The notes under the pieces were generated by a model. That model saw nothing but the letters and a program-made list of their open reading frames with translations, ran no database searches and was not told the DNA's origin. Of a stretch of 64,000 bases of DNA, positions 11,698 to 24,760 are shown one piece after another. Every line of letters begins with the position of its first letter. The stretch's first letter is position 1. A program made the translations under genes and the position numbers. This DNA comes from Paguma larvata (taxonomy: Eukaryota; Chordata; Mammalia; Carnivora; Viverridae): assembly GCA_030068075.1 (NCBI GenBank), contig CM057835.1:25512930-25576929 (forward strand). Reading direction: 5' to 3'.

Positions 11698-13137
11698 GTC
11701 AGGAGTTTTTCAGAGCATCCAACATCATTTATGTTCATAACCAGGCCCCCTGGCCAAACCACAGTGCTCTCTGGATCTGCTAAACAGATTGTGTAGTGCT
11801 GTTGTATAAAGTATGTCTTGTTGCATTTGAAACCCCTGAAAATCCATAGCTCTTGTGAGATTTTCATTCGTTTACCATGCATGCGTTAAGTACCTACTAT
11901 GTAGCAGGCATCGTGCTGTAGGCATAAAGGAGTGTGTCCTGGTCCCTGCCTTCAAGGACCCTGCTGGGGACGGTAGTTGTAACACAAAGTGACACACGCA
12001 CGTTTTCTGAACGAGAAGTCCTGGTGTGTAGTGGTCTGGGGAGTTTGGCACACGAGGCTGGGCTGAGATCGGCTGGGAAAGGGAAGAAGCCAGGCTCAGA
12101 ATGAAGCTAAAGCCCAGAACCATCACGAAATAGGAGGGTTGCAGGGCAGGGGTGGGGGCGGCTCTGGATCTCTAGAAGCTTCTCCTCAAGAGGCTACCAT
12201 GATGGCATGTTTACATCCCCTCCGCCCAACATGCACATGTGCCTTGTCCCGCTCGATGGCTGCTCTGGGTTTCTCGTCTGGCGTAGACTTTTAAGAGGGC
12301 GATGGGGTGTATGGATGCAAAGTCTGACTCAGCGGGAATCTCTGACCTCTGGGTGCCGTTTCGGGGCGGGGGATTTCCCTTCTCCAGCAGAACACTGTGT
12401 GGGAGAAGGTGTGGCCCCTACACCAAGATGGGACAGGTTCTTTCCAGCTTTGCTGGAGCTCTTGGCCGGCATCCACTGGGATAGGGCACAGCCTTCCTCC
12501 TTCTCTTCCTCTTGCTGCCTCGACCAGCAAGGTGGCACCAATACTTCACCCCAGAGGACACCATCTGTTGAGAGTGTCTTTGTGGCTTTCACGGTCAGAG
12601 GCCGGTTTCAGTCTGCAGCCCGGGGGCTCGGCACATAAGGTCCTGGTCGGGATGACACTACAGCCAGGCAGGCAGGACCAGCCTCATGACCTTCAGGGAT
12701 GCCACCGTGTAAAAGTATTCCTTCCCCCAGTCGCCGAGCTGTAAACTCATCGCAGACTTTTGTTCACTGCTATATGCCTAAGCACTGCTGGCACATGATA
12801 CATATTTAATATGTATTTTTGAGTGGAGGAAGCAAGAAAGCCCCAGCTGCCTCCTTGATGTTCACTTAGTGCCCCCTAGAAGTCACACAGCCCCATCACA
12901 CGGGTCCCGACTCTGCCACACGGAAGGGCCGATGCCTTGGGTGAGTAACTTCCGCTCTGCGAGCCTCTGTTGCCTCACCTGGGAAACGAAGTAGGAGCCG
13001 CAGGAGCCTGCAGGAGCCTCATGGGGGGAATGTGCCAGAACCTAGCAGAGCGCGCCCCTCCAGACAGCAGACCTAATTCACCCGAAGTGATTTCCCAGCC
13101 ACCAACTGCCCAAGCCTCTACTGGATCTTCTCTCTTT
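11698..13137. other. No gene seen; L2 and MIR-like fragments
   Basis: Antisense L2-like text at about 11870-11970 ('taagtacctactatgtagcaggcatcgtgctg'-type), plus-strand L2-like text at about 12745-12830, and MIR-like text at about 12930-13010. The rest is unique, with no supportable coding. Confidence 0.5.
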
Positions 13138-13303
13138 ATTTTATTTTAATTTGTTAACGTTTGTTTATTTTTGAGAGACAGAGTGTGAGCGGAGGAGGGG
13201 CAGAGAGAGAGGGAGCCTGATGCGGGGCTCAAACCCACGAACTGCGAGAGCATGACCTGAGTCAAAGTCAGAAGCTTAATCGAATGGGGCACCCAGGTGC
13301 CGT
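13138..13303 (-). mobile_element. Diverged carnivore SINE, minus strand
   Basis: tttgtttatttttgagagacag, ggggcagagagagagggag, ctcaaacccacgaactgcg, catgacctgagtcaaag and acccaggtgcc appear in order. The middle is shortened. Flanking gatcttct at both sides suggests the target duplication. Confidence 0.88.
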
Positions 13304-14474
13304 ATCAGATCTTCTTTCTAATCTACCCCCTTGGTCCACATCCCAATCTCTGTTCTTGCCTTTCTCGGGGACAATAACTACCCTTTGTCTGCTCTACCTA
13401 CGGGGCAGTGGGAAGGCCTTATAGTCTAGTGGTTAAGAGCATTGCCCCAGAACTGGAAGGAATGGGGTACAACATAGTACACATGGAACTCAAAACCTTG
13501 TTCCTGATGATAGAGGCTCCTCAAAATGGCGGGTAGGAGCGGTGGCAGGAGAGGCTGGAGTGGCCAGCTGGCTTTCTCGAGCCTCCATTGATCACAAAGC
13601 ACAGATTTCTTCTTCATGCGTTGTACGTTCTCACAGCTGCGTGCACCCAGCCCTGGGTAGACCCTGGAGGATGGCCCGTCCTCTAACTGTCCCCAGTCTT
13701 TAGATGACACACAAGAAAGGCAGGTGAGACAGCTGGAGAGCGCCATGTGACAGCTCTCAGGCCTGCCCCTAAGTCCAGTCAGATTCAGTGGTGGGAAAGA
13801 GAAGAACAGCCAAGATCTTTCTAAGGAAGGGGTGTAAGCTGGACCCCGGAGAATGGCCAGCTGCTGAGCTGACAAGGAAGGGAAGGGCCTTCTCGGATTG
13901 TAGCAAGGGAGAATAGCAAAAGAGGAGAGGCGTGCCACCCACGGAAACACCTGGACAGGGATGCGCCCCGCGGTGATGGGACAACGCATTCATTCAATCA
14001 ATGATGCAACAGAGACATATGAGCACCTCATTGTGCCGTGCCCTGCACGGGGGCTGGGGATACAAAGATGGGTGGAGCACTGTGTGTGCCCTCCACGAGG
14101 GTAGGCGACCTACCTGGCAGGTGCCATGTGCCCTTGGTGGGGGAAGGGAGGATGCAGAAATGTGTCCCCTTTTCAAATGATGGTACCCTACTGCTTCTCC
14201 GTATGTGATATCCTCGGCCTGCACCTGAAAGGGAATTGTGTGTTCCAGCCCCAAAACTCGGACTGCAGAATGGTAGATTATCAGAGCTAAGAGGGCCCTG
14301 AGAGGTGACCCCTACCCAGAGCTCTCAGGCTTTAGAGGGAAGCTGACCCATGTGCTGGGGATATTGTTAAATGTAAAGATGCCAGGAGCCCACCCCCGAA
14401 GTTCTGAATCATAGCTCCTGGGTGGAGTCCCGGGAATATACATTTTTAATAAGTTCCGGAGTGACTCAAGCATG
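13304..14474. other. No gene seen; L2-like and MER5-like pieces
   Basis: L2-like antisense text at about 13985-14090 ('gagcacctcattgtgccgtgccctgcacgggggctgggg'-type). A MER5-like palindromic piece covers about 14320-14470 (ccatgtgctggggatattgttaaa). No coding support. Confidence 0.45.
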
Positions 14475-14668
14475 CTTCTCAGCCTTGGCCGCACATGGGG
14501 AGGCCCTGAGGAGTTTAAAACACTGATGCCCAAGCCCCGTCCCTGGAGAGTCTGATTCAACTGGTCTGGAGATAGGGTGTGGACCCTGGTGATTTTAACA
14601 GCTTCTGCAGTGATTCTGACGTGCGGCCAGGGTTAAAACCCACAGGACTCAAGTTTGAGGACCACTAA
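14475..14668 (+). mobile_element. MER5A-type DNA transposon remnant
   Basis: Begins cttctcagccttggccgcac and ends gcggccagggttaaaac…tttgaggaccac, the inverted-end layout of the MER5 hAT-derived element. The internal 'ctgatgcccaagccccgtcc' fits the family. Confidence 0.75.
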
Positions 14669-14703
14669 CTCATCCAGTTACCTTGCATTAGTCAGACTTC
14701 TCC

Positions 14704-14785
14704 AGTGTGTGTGTGTGTGTATGTGAAAGAGAGAGAGAGAGAGAGAGCAGGGAAGGGAGAGAGAGAAAGGAAGAGAGAGAGAGAT
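14704..14785 (+). repeat. (GT)n(GA)n compound microsatellite
   Basis: A short gt run, then ga runs and ggaaggaga/gagagaga units up to about 14785. Confidence 0.9.
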
Positions 14786-16251
14786 TTATTTTAAGGAATT
14801 GGTTCATGTGACTGTGGGGTTGGCAAGTCCCAAATCTGTAGGGTAGGCTGACAGGCTAGAGACCCAGGGACGGGATGATGTTGTCGCTTGAGTCTGTGAC
14901 CATGCGAACCAACCTCATGTCTCTCTCCAGCCTGCAGGCTCACTCTTCAAGATCTTGGGAACAGAGGAGGGGAGGCTCCACACTGACTGTCTCTCTAAGT
15001 GGAGGGGAGAGCCAGGAGGCCCCCCGGTGGTGGCCGACTCTTTGCGTGTATCCAGGCCCCGCTGCTATCTTTAATTTCATGGCTGCTTCATTTACGCTTG
15101 GGCGTGCGCCCTTAATGCCGTCATCCACAGACATGGTGTCTGCATATTCGCCTCTTATTCAGTAATAAACACTGTATGTGACATAGAGTTTGCCCAGTAA
15201 TGATGACTGATCCTGTAAGTGGCATGTCACCCCCATCCTCGCCCCCCCACAAGGGCTGGGCAGCACCCACGTCAGTGGGCTGTGTGGACCCTCTGAAATA
15301 CACATGTGATGCTGGCCAGAGACTGTGATCCAGGTCTGGATGAAGCAGGTTGTGGGCAGATGGAGGACTCGAGGGAGAGGCCAAAACCCAGAGCTCAGGG
15401 AGCCACAGTGGGCACTGGGCCAGGCCCCAACAACGCCCTATGACAATTGTGGGGCCTCAGAAGGCAAGAAGCATTGAAGCCAAAGGTTTGGCCAGCCAGG
15501 AGAGGATTCCTGGCTGGCAGGGGAAGAACAGAACAGACCCGGCATGCTGGGGCAGGAAGCCTCCAAAGGCAGGGCTGCCTCACACAGGAAGCTCCCATCA
15601 GCTGCCTGCCGGGGCTGGATCCAGGCACTGGTTGCTGAGGGACAGAGGGGGCTGGTGACAGAGCTGGCCAGTCCCGACCTTGAGCTAACTCCAGGGGTGG
15701 AGGGTGGATTGGGAGATGGGCTGCTCTCCTCATCTGATGACAGAAAACAGATGTCTGTGGGTAAGACCACTCCTCCGAGAGCTCTGGACAGGAAGCTGTG
15801 TGGTGTGGCAGAGGAGGCCCCAGGCAGGGCGTCCAGAGACCCAGGCTGGGCCACAGCCGCCTATGTGACCTCAGGGAGGCTGGTTTGAGCCAGAGCCAGG
15901 GGAGGAGGTCCGATCTCCAGGCTCTTATCCCAGAGACTCTTATCTATTCCAGGGCTTCCCAACCTGTAGCTTCGTGCCCACACACTAACCTCCAGAGTCC
16001 TGTCAGCTGAGGCCAGCAGTCCCGTAAGAGCCCCCGTACTCCTGGGCGCCATGAAAACAGTATCCCTCTGTGTATTCCATGACTGAAAGCGTTTGGGAAG
16101 CCCAGCTTCATACTAGTGTCCCTGCAGGGGTCCTTGTCACACCAGTCCTGCAGGATATTGAAAGCTGTTAGGCAAAGCAGAAATAGTAAACGGAAGTTTG
16201 GGAAATGCAAAGTTAAAGTTAAACAGGTTTCTTTACTCTGGGCTTTCTCAG

Positions 16252-16255
<4 letters not shown>
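14786..16255. other. No gene seen
   Basis: GC-rich unique DNA. The longest frames (for example 15438-15854 on the minus strand) show no domain or codon signal I trust. Confidence 0.5.

Positions 16256-16294
<39 letters not shown>
16256..16294 (+). repeat. (GT)n microsatellite
   Basis: About nineteen uninterrupted gt units. Confidence 0.97.
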
Positions 16295-16297
<3 letters not shown>

Positions 16298-19200
16298 TGT
16301 CCATTGTGTTTCTCCTACAGGGCTCTGGTATTCAGGCGTCCCAAACATATTTTGTCATTCAAGTTCATAGTTGCAACTACGAGACACGAGCCAGTGCTGC
16401 TAGGTCTCACTCCCTTAAGACTCAAAGTCCTGGCAGCCATGTCCGATGAGCTGGCCCTGGGCTATGTGCTCATGAGCTCCCTGCTGGGGGGTGAAAGAGG
16501 AGGGAGCCCCCTCGCCCCCAGCAGGGACTTCCCAGCAAGGCTTTCACCATGAAAGAGACATGCCACACCAAAGACACGTGTCAGGTCTTGGCAGTTGAAA
16601 TCTTTGACCATGGAGTCCTCCTCTTGGACTGGTACTTAGTAACATGGTATTAGGAGAAGCCCGCTATGGGCTTTGCCACTCAAGACTAGGCTGTCCCCTG
16701 CTGTTTTCCTCCAGAACAGAACTGCTAGGTCCCACCTTAGAGCGCATCCTTCCCCCTTTCATTCCCTTCTCCTGGAGACGTGCCCTCATCCTCAGCCCCC
16801 TTCCTCTCCCTGCTCCTACCGTCATTCTTCCCCCTCGCACGCCTCCCGCAGCTAGCGGCACAGGCAATAGGCCTGAGGTCCATGCGGCGGGCTCCCTGGG
16901 TCTTCCGGGGAGATAAGCACTCGATCTGAGGAGTTCACATCTGCTACTCTTGGGCTAACCCAGAAATCCTCAAAAACTTGGGTGTGGGATAAAAATGGCT
17001 TTGGTGGTCCCACCAATTCCTTGTTAAAATACCCACCTGGTGGGAATTCCCAGGGCTGGGAATGGCAAGCTGGGTGGCATCATATCAGGCTCATGGAAGA
17101 GAGTACACCGGGGTGGGTAGGGCTTAGCCAGTTACTTCCAGTTACCCCGTCCAGCAGCTACCCACGTGTGAGGCCAGCCCTGCTTATTTCCCAGTGGATT
17201 GGAGCCACCTTCCCATCGTTCATGGCCAAATTGCTCAAATTTCCAAGATAATTATCCAGCCTTGTGTTGACATTGACTTGGAGAGACCTGATTCAGAGGT
17301 CTGCGTTACCAGAGATAAATATCACTATTGTCACGGTCCTTAGTAATGAGCACTTAAGAACCTGCCACACACGTAATACCATGATGGTTCTGGGTTGGGT
17401 ACAAAAAAAGAGCTTGGCATGGCTTCTACTGTGGAGGCTCTTACCTTCCAGTTACAAGGCCTCAGCTCTCTCAAGACGTGCAGAATGAAGACATCAAACC
17501 AGGCAGTCCCCACCACCCCATGTAACTCTAAATACATCCCTGCCCAATGGACATTCATGGAAACCTAGACAACAGCTGGCCACAGCAATGGGTCATTCCC
17601 CTGTTTTCATGACCCGTCTTGCCACCCGTCCTTCTTTCTCTCCTTTCTCCATGCCTCCCTTACCCCTGCCTCCCTTTGCTCCCTTTTCTGTCTCAATTTC
17701 ATTACTTCCCCCTCCCTCCCTTCTTCCCATCCCCCACACATCTACCTTTCCAGCCTCTGCCACTTCCCGCCCTGTGTCCCTCTGGGAGCCCGAGATGGAG
17801 GGCTGCCCTCTCACAGGTAAAGCAGAAAGGTGCCGGGGTTGAGAAACTCATGGTGATGGCAGGAAGTTTTCCTCTGCCATTGATTAGGGCTGGGCAGTGC
17901 CTCGAGGGCGGAGGCTGGGGCCAAAGCCCGGCTCTGTTTTCTCGTGCCATGGGGTCATGCGATCATCAAAGGTGGTGGAAGGGGGTGAAATATACCAGAA
18001 GGTGGAGATAGTCTAGGGTGACCAGCTGTCCCACTTCGAGGGTTCCTGAGGGGATTCTCAGAATGTGGCTCTTTGAATGTTTCAACCTGGGAAGTCCTGG
18101 GGAAACCAAGATGAGTTGGGCTCCCTTCTGGGCTTTGGGCAGTGAGAAGGAGGGAGGGCACCTCTGGGGTGAGGAGTGTGTGTCCCAATCTTTTCTGCAG
18201 GGCTGGCTGGCAGTTATGGTCTTCTTCCCACCACCCACCATTGCCCGGGCCTCCAGCCCACAGTGGAGAGCTAAGTAGCAGGGAAGCAAAAGGCGGGCCC
18301 CACGTGGTCACTACAGTTCCTGTGCCAGAGCGATAGGATGGCCATGACTAGGGCTGCACACTGAATTTGCTGCCCTAACTAGGTGGATGAGCCTTCCCCC
18401 CCGCCCCCCACCCCGGGCCTCAGCATCCTCAACTAGAAAAGATCTTGTCCAGCCCCGACCTCCTAGGAACCTTCTTCAGATGTTCACACACGGTATTTCC
18501 AGCTTGTCCTACCATTATCCCAGTTTGAGGCCTTTGGATGCTCTCCCATGGAGCTCCTGGAATAGAACGGCCCACTGCTGACTGGATGCCTGGGACATGT
18601 GACCTCACCCCTCCGGGCTCAGTCTCCTCATGGGGAAATGGGGGTAGAAACAACCAGCTCACAGGGTCATCATAAGCATTAAGTGAGATGATATCCATCC
18701 ATAAAAGAGCCCACTCCGTACTCGGCTCATAGTAGATGCTCAAGAAATGGTGCGTGAAGTTGAAAATGTTCTAGGTGTGTTGACGCACTCAGGGCTCCGT
18801 GGTTCTGCGGTTGACGTGACAGGACGTTTAGCACAGAAATGATGTCGTGAACCATTCGGCGTGCCGCCCACTTCCAACTAACCCAGGTCCTTCTGGGGGA
18901 GGGATAGAGGGAACTTCCCTTTTCTCCCCTCCCAGGGATCACATCTCTTCAGAGGCACCAACCAGGTGCTCCCCTCACCTCTCACACTGAATCCTCGAGA
19001 ACAAAATGGAGCATCTCACGGTGGTGGTGTTTGTCGCTTTGAGGTGATGGCATTTGTAAAGCACCATTGGGCTGAAGGTTTTCAGGGGAAATCCTTTTCA
19101 TCCCTATGCAATATTGTTTAATCAGAAGAAATAAGATTCTCGCTTTTGTTTTTCCTTGGGAGATTTAACTCATGTAAATTTTCTGGTTTAGCATTTTGCT

Positions 19201-20459
19201 CTCCTTGGCTCCATAAAAGCACAGGTGCACAGCGCGTGGCCGGCCCGACATTACTAGAAGGGTGAGGCAGACACAAGCACCTGCTCCCCACTGACGGCTT
19301 TACCATTCTTTATTATTCTTTAGTCTTTATGTTCCCAGTCGTTTCCTCCTTAGGAAAGGCAAGGTCACACCACATCAAGGTAACCGGGCCCCCCTGTGCT
19401 CAGTGAAACACATGCCAAAGGCCTGCTGGTGTTGTTCCGGGTCCATCCAGTGCAGGGTACAGGGAAGCACACCTTAGTGTCAAGGCACTTATATTCTGAT
19501 CCTGCAGACCCCATCCTATTAAAAATGGGGATCCTTTCGAAGCTCAAAACATCCCGCGGACCTCCGCCTGGCTGTACCTCCCTCTTACAACTCAGTGATG
19601 TTTTACGTGCATTTGTGTTGAATTCCTTACAATCCCATCTGCATGTATTTGAAAACTAACCGTACATGTGTGCGTGCAAAATTATTTGCTCAGCATACTA
19701 ATGGAGTAGGGGGTTCTTTGGGGTCTGAAGACCACCCCCTACCCTTGACTCCAACGGCCCGGCGGGGGCAGGGGGGGCTTACTGAGGACCCAGGAGTGTT
19801 GGAGGGACACGGAGTCTCAGGCCGGAGAGGGTAAGAACAGCCCTGACAAAGGAGGGGGCCGAGAGCTCCAGGGCAGGAACGCACCCGTCGGCTGGCCCCT
19901 CAGTTGCAGACCTGGGGGAGTGTTGGGGCGAAGGGGCAAAGGAAGGAATGAGCCTTTCCGGGGGGAACATGTAAGTAAGCCAACGTTTGCCCAGTGCTCC
20001 TGCTGTCTGTTTTAGGAGACCTTCCTCCCCGCTCCTTCTCTCGGATGAGCTTCGCATCTGGGTACACATTGCTCCTTTTACGATTTTAATAACTGAAGGT
20101 TTATAAATCGCCTGTAGCATCTTCCGAGATGTCCTGCCTCCTTCGCTACGGGGAAAATTCCTCAGCCGTACAGGCTGGAGCAGGGTCACGCATACTTGTG
20201 TCTCTACCTCTGTCCAACCCCACCCTAGCAATCCGTGGCTGTTCGGTCACCACCTTTCAAGCTCCTGGGGTTGTATTGGGACACATTTCGCTCCCTCCTG
20301 GCAGCCCGTCTCACCCGACGGGTTTTGGAGATCTCTGACACTCCCATGCTCACCCTGCAGCACCCACTGTGGTCTGTCTACCCCTGTCCTGACCCACCAC
20401 CCCCAGCACCTCACACCGATCACGATAACACCCGTTTTCCAGTTACAGCTCCGTGTGCC
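16295..20459. other. No gene seen; one MIR
   Basis: A clear MIR-like stretch lies at about 18595-18750 (tgacctcaccc…ggtcatcataagcattaagtgagat…tagatgctcaagaaatgg). A C/T-rich block spans 17600-17760. No gene is supported. Confidence 0.5.
18595..18750 (+). mobile_element. MIR element, plus strand
   Basis: Follows the MIR order: tgtgacctcacccctccgg, then ctcctcatggggaaatggg, then cattaagtgagatgatat, then catagtagatgctcaagaaa. Confidence 0.75.
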
Positions 20460-20479
20460 GAGGGCTAGGAGACAGGCAA

Positions 20480-20900
20480 GGAAGGGAACGTGGAAGGCAG
20501 GCACCTAATTCAGGAAGGCTTCCTGGAGGAGGTGATGCCTGGGCAAAGACCTAAAGAGTGAGCAAGAGTCAGCCCAATAGAGGTTGAGGAGGGTGAGGAG
20601 GTTGAGAGGGAGATTTAGCAGCCGGGACAGAGTGAGCAAGGCTGACGTGGTGAGAGCCAGGCCTTCGAGTTGTGCCTTTCAGCTGTTGGAGGCAGCTTAC
20701 CTGCAGGGGGCAGGCGAGCAAGGTGGCCCAGGGCTGTGCGATAGAGCCGGTGGCACCAGCAGGAATGGAGAGGGGAGCACGAGAAAGACAGTGGGACTGA
20801 GACAGCACGTTGACGTTGGCAGCAGAGGGGTGCACGAGAGGGAGACCTGTGACCGTAGCCAAGGTCGGGGACCTGGAAGGCTGACTTGGAAGCAGAGAGG
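20480..20900 (-). mobile_element. L2 fragment, minus strand
   Basis: caggaaggcttcctggagg, aggtgatgcctgggcaaagacc and taaagagtgagcaagagt are characteristic of antisense L2 near its 3' end. The right boundary is uncertain. Confidence 0.6.
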
Positions 20901-22115
20901 TGGAAGGAGGCAAAGGGTGACCTCCTTAGTCCCTGCTTCGTCCGCTCCCTGCTTTCCCTTTCTTCCAGGGAACGCTAGCTTATTTGTTTGTTCCTCCCCT
21001 CCTCTGCTTCCCCCGCTGGCTCTAGCTCCCCAGAAAAGCTAAAAATTCATCTCATCTGACCCAAATCAGAGGGTGGATGAGCTGGGGCTTTATTACACAC
21101 TGGTTAAAATGGGTCTCGTGGGAGAGGATGGGCTCCGTTATAATTGTATCTTTGGTCACCTCCACCCACCCGGCCAGAAAAATGGGGGGGCCGCGTCTGT
21201 TTAGACACCATTTTACAAAAGAGTTCTCCTCCTCCCTTCAATTTTTTTGATTTGTCTTGGCAAATCAGCCTGCCGGCCTGGGAAAGATGGGTGGTGGGAG
21301 GGATTTGGGGGGTGAGGGAGTCGTGTTCTCCCACGGGCCGCCTTTAGGGAAAAGAGCCCGGGGCGGCTTTGGAGATGTGTCTCTGGGGACAGGGCAGGCA
21401 ACTCTGACACCTTGAGGGACTGGGGCGGGGCGGGGCGGGGGTGGGGGCGCTGCTTTGAAAGCAGCAGTCCCCTTGACGGTATTTTTCTTTATGATTCTTA
21501 AACTCCAGAACTGTTTTGGGGCTTAAGCATACCATCTATTTAGAACCGAGCGTCAGAAATGCTGAGTGGAGACTGTTACCCTGGCTTTGAAAGAAATATT
21601 TTTGGAAAGGGTGTGGGGCAAGCAATAAATCACAAGGAGCACTCAGAGTAGTAAGTATGAGACAATAGCCCTTTCCGGACCCTCTTCTCCCCCCAGCCTC
21701 CTTCCCGCCCTCCGGGAGACCCGTGGAAGTGGATTGCAGGAGGCTGATCCACAGATGCTGTGGTTTGCGGGTGAGCTGTGGGTCTTGGGTGGCAGGTTTG
21801 CAGGTATTCTGGGAGTTCCTTGCTTGCTTAGGTGGGTACTAGTCGAGCAGGAAGCATCTCGCGCCTGCGTGCTGTGGCCCTCCACTCAGCCCCTGGCCTT
21901 CTCTTCACAAATAGTGAGCCAGAAAATCACTGTGGCTCTCTCCCTCTATCTCCAGTCCCCCAACTAGGCATGACGGAAGATCTAGGGGAATTTTAACCTA
22001 CACAGGTTTACTATTTTGTTGGGAAGCCGAGATTACATACATGGAAAGCTAGGCAAGGGAGTAATTGCGTGAGGGCCAAGGGGTAAGGTCCCAACTCCCA
22101 AAGCGGTTGAAAGAT
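20901..22115. other. No gene seen; repeat-free block with G-rich tract
   Basis: From about 21040 to 21650 no known repeat is recognised. The block is AT-rich with runs such as gctttattacacactgg and tttttcaatttttttg, and includes a (GGGGC)n-like tract at 21420-21448. It may hold a conserved non-coding element, but this cannot be shown here. Confidence 0.4.
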
Positions 22116-22665
22116 ATGTGCATTAGTTAGCTGTTGCTGCATAACAAAAATGGCCCCATGTTTAGAAGCTTAAAAGAACAGAATTTATTATCCTCATGAT
22201 TTTTACAGTCAGGAATTCAGAAGCTGCTTAGCTGGGGAGTTCTGGGCCAGGGTTTCCCAGCAGGCAGTCAAGATGTTGACTTATTGGAGCTGTAGTCATC
22301 TTAGGGCTTGACTGGGGCTGAAAGACCTGCTTTCAAGATGCCCCACTCACATAGCTGGAAAGTTGGTGCTGGTTGTTGGTAGGACACCTCAGTTCCTCCC
22401 CATCAGAGCTGTCCGAAGGCCACTAAAGTATCTCCCAACATGGCAGCTGGCTTTCCCCATGGCAAGAGTTCCAAGAAAAAGCAAGGCAAAAGTGGCAATG
22501 TCTCTTCTAACCTAGCTCGGGAAGTCACACACCATCACCTCCAGACCAACCCTGATAAAAATGTGGGTGGGGAAGGGGAATTCACTTCCTGATTACCAGG
22601 AAGTGAGAATCACTGAGGACCATATTGAAGGCTGGCTGTCACACAGTGGAAAGTCACTTTGGGTT
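22115..22665 (+). mobile_element. Unnamed mammalian mid-repeat, copy 1
   Basis: ttagttagctgttgctgcat… aggaattcagaagctgctta… gggcttgactggggctg… acatggcagctggctttcc… attaccaggaagtgagaat. I know this as a widespread mammalian interspersed repeat but cannot safely assign the family. A second copy in the same orientation is at 34725-35200. Confidence 0.7.
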
Positions 22666-23639
22666 AGACAGGGAGGAGTGAGATTCAAACAGGGTCTTGA
22701 AGAGACTGAGATGACAGGAGAGGTGAGACTAGAACAGAGGTGTGAACAGGCTATAGGAACAGGTGCAGAAGCTGAAATGAGCATGGTGCGTTTGGAGAAC
22801 CATGCAGAGAATCTAGGTTAGACAACTCTGGGAAACAGGGTCAAGATCAGACTATAAAGGATCACGATGGACAGACTGGGATGGTGGGATTCCCCCCAAA
22901 GGAGTCATTGAAACTTCTGTACAGAACAAGGACCAGGGGAGGCTCAGACTCTTACTATCTGGGTACCTTGAGTGGGTCACTTCAACCCTTAGAGCTCAGT
23001 GACCACAAGGCCCACGTAGGCATCAGGAATAAGTTAATATGTGTGGAAACGGTGGTTGACTAGGAAGCGGTAGGTTTTGATTATTGAGGGATCACCATTT
23101 GCAGCCAGCCCCTCCTTGGGAGTCCCGACACTCACACGGTGTGAAACACAACAGGGCCCTCCTCTTCCCTGTGCTGGAATAGCAAACAGCCTCCTGAGAC
23201 TGAAACCAAGTGTTCTTCCATGACTTAAGAATCCAGATCTCACCCATGGCCTGCCTTTGTAGCCACAGGAATATTGCCGTGTGGTACGTGGGTGCTGGAC
23301 AGGGCATGGACCAGCCCTAATATCCTATGGTCGTATCCTACAAGACTCAATGGCAGCCAAAGCCTGTCCTCAGCCAACTCTCATCTGATCCACACAGCCA
23401 CCTATGAGATAGACACCGCACAGACACCCCAGTGCGGTTAACTCCATTTTACGGAGAGAAACCGAGATAGGATAGTTGAAAAGCCCTACAACAAATCAAT
23501 AGTGATCAGACGTTACGAAAAAACCCATGGATCTGGGAGTTGTGAGAGTAGGGAGAGAATCCAAATCACTCAATATTGTTAATAGTAATGGCTTTGAAAT
23601 TCAGATAGCATCTATACCTACAGTGTATATAGGAAAATA
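22666..23639. other. No gene seen
   Basis: Unique sequence, with a MIR-like antisense core near 23430-23490 (taactccattttacggagagaaaccgag). No coding evidence. Confidence 0.45.
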
Positions 23640-24024
23640 GATCTTTCTTCTAGCCCTCGCTGGCAAATCTCCAACCCCATCTTGGAAAGAACTGGTAACC
23701 ACTTTTTAGTGTGTCTTTCCAAAGATAGCCCGGGCATCTGCAAGCAGATAGGTGCCTGTGGTCATCCTTTTCCTTCCAAACATGGAAACAAACGATGCAC
23801 TTCGTAGCATGCTCTGCAATTAAATCTGAGAGATAGTTCTCTATATTGCCCTAGACACACATGCCTCATTCTTTTTCAGGGCCGCGTAGAACGCCACCAT
23901 GTCTCTAGCCAGCCCCCCACTGATGAACATACTGTTTGCTTCTAGTCTTTGCTTTTAGAATCAATGCTGCAGGGATGATCTTTGTACATAAGTTGGACAC
24001 GTGTGACAATAAAACTATAAGATG

Positions 24025-24213
24025 GGGGCACCTGGGTGGCTCTGTCAGTTAAGCGTCTGACTCTTGATTTCAGCTCAAGACATGTCTTCACGGTTGGGAG
24101 ACGGAGCCCTGCTTCGGGCTCTGGGCTGGGCGTGGAGCCTGCTCGAGATTCTCTCTCTCCCTCTCCCTTCACCCCTCCCCCCTCACACTTTCCCTCTCTC
24201 AAAAAACCATATA
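24025..24213 (+). mobile_element. Carnivore SINE, plus strand, in L1
   Basis: ggggcacctgggtggctctg head, tgactcttgatttcagctc body, ctgctcgagattctctctctccc CT block and a short tail. Target duplication tataagatg at 24016-24024 and 24214-24222. The body is of the older general carnivore type. Confidence 0.92.
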
Positions 24214-24535
24214 TATAAGATGAATATCTGTAAGGGAAATTTCTTCATCATCAGAATTTTTTATTTTTGCCCATCTGACAGATGAAAGTTAAAATCTATT
24301 TATATTTCATCTTTATGTATTTAATGCTGAATGGTATTGAGCACTCTTCACATATTTAAAAACTTTGTGTCCTTTCCTAGGATCTTCCTATTCATGTTTT
24401 TTGCCAAATTCTCTAGCAAGCTATAGAGATCTTCTGCTGACTTAATATAATCTCTCTTTATGAAGGAAATTAGCCCTTCATCATATGTTTTGCAAATATT
24501 TTCCCCAGTTGGTGCTTTGATTTTGTTATGGGATT

Positions 24536-24760
24536 TTTTTTAAGTTTTTATTTATTTATTTTGAGAGAGAGAGAGAGAAAAAGAGAGAGAACACGACCAG
24601 GGGAAGGGCAGAGAGAGAAGGGGAGAGAGAGAGAGAAAGAGAATCCCGGGCAGGCTCCATGCTGCCAACACAGAGTCCGGTGTGGGGCTCAAACCCATGA
24701 GATCATGACCTGAGCTGAGATCAAGAGTCAGATGCTTAACTGAGCCACTCAGTTAATCCC
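24536..24760 (-). mobile_element. Carnivore SINE, minus strand, in L1
   Basis: aagtttttatttatttattttgag tail, long ga-rich block, aggctccatgctgcc, ctcaaacccatgagatcatgacctgagc and a worn head. Flanked by a 17-base duplication gattttgttatgggatt (24519-24535; 24761-24777, one T/C change). Confidence 0.94.
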
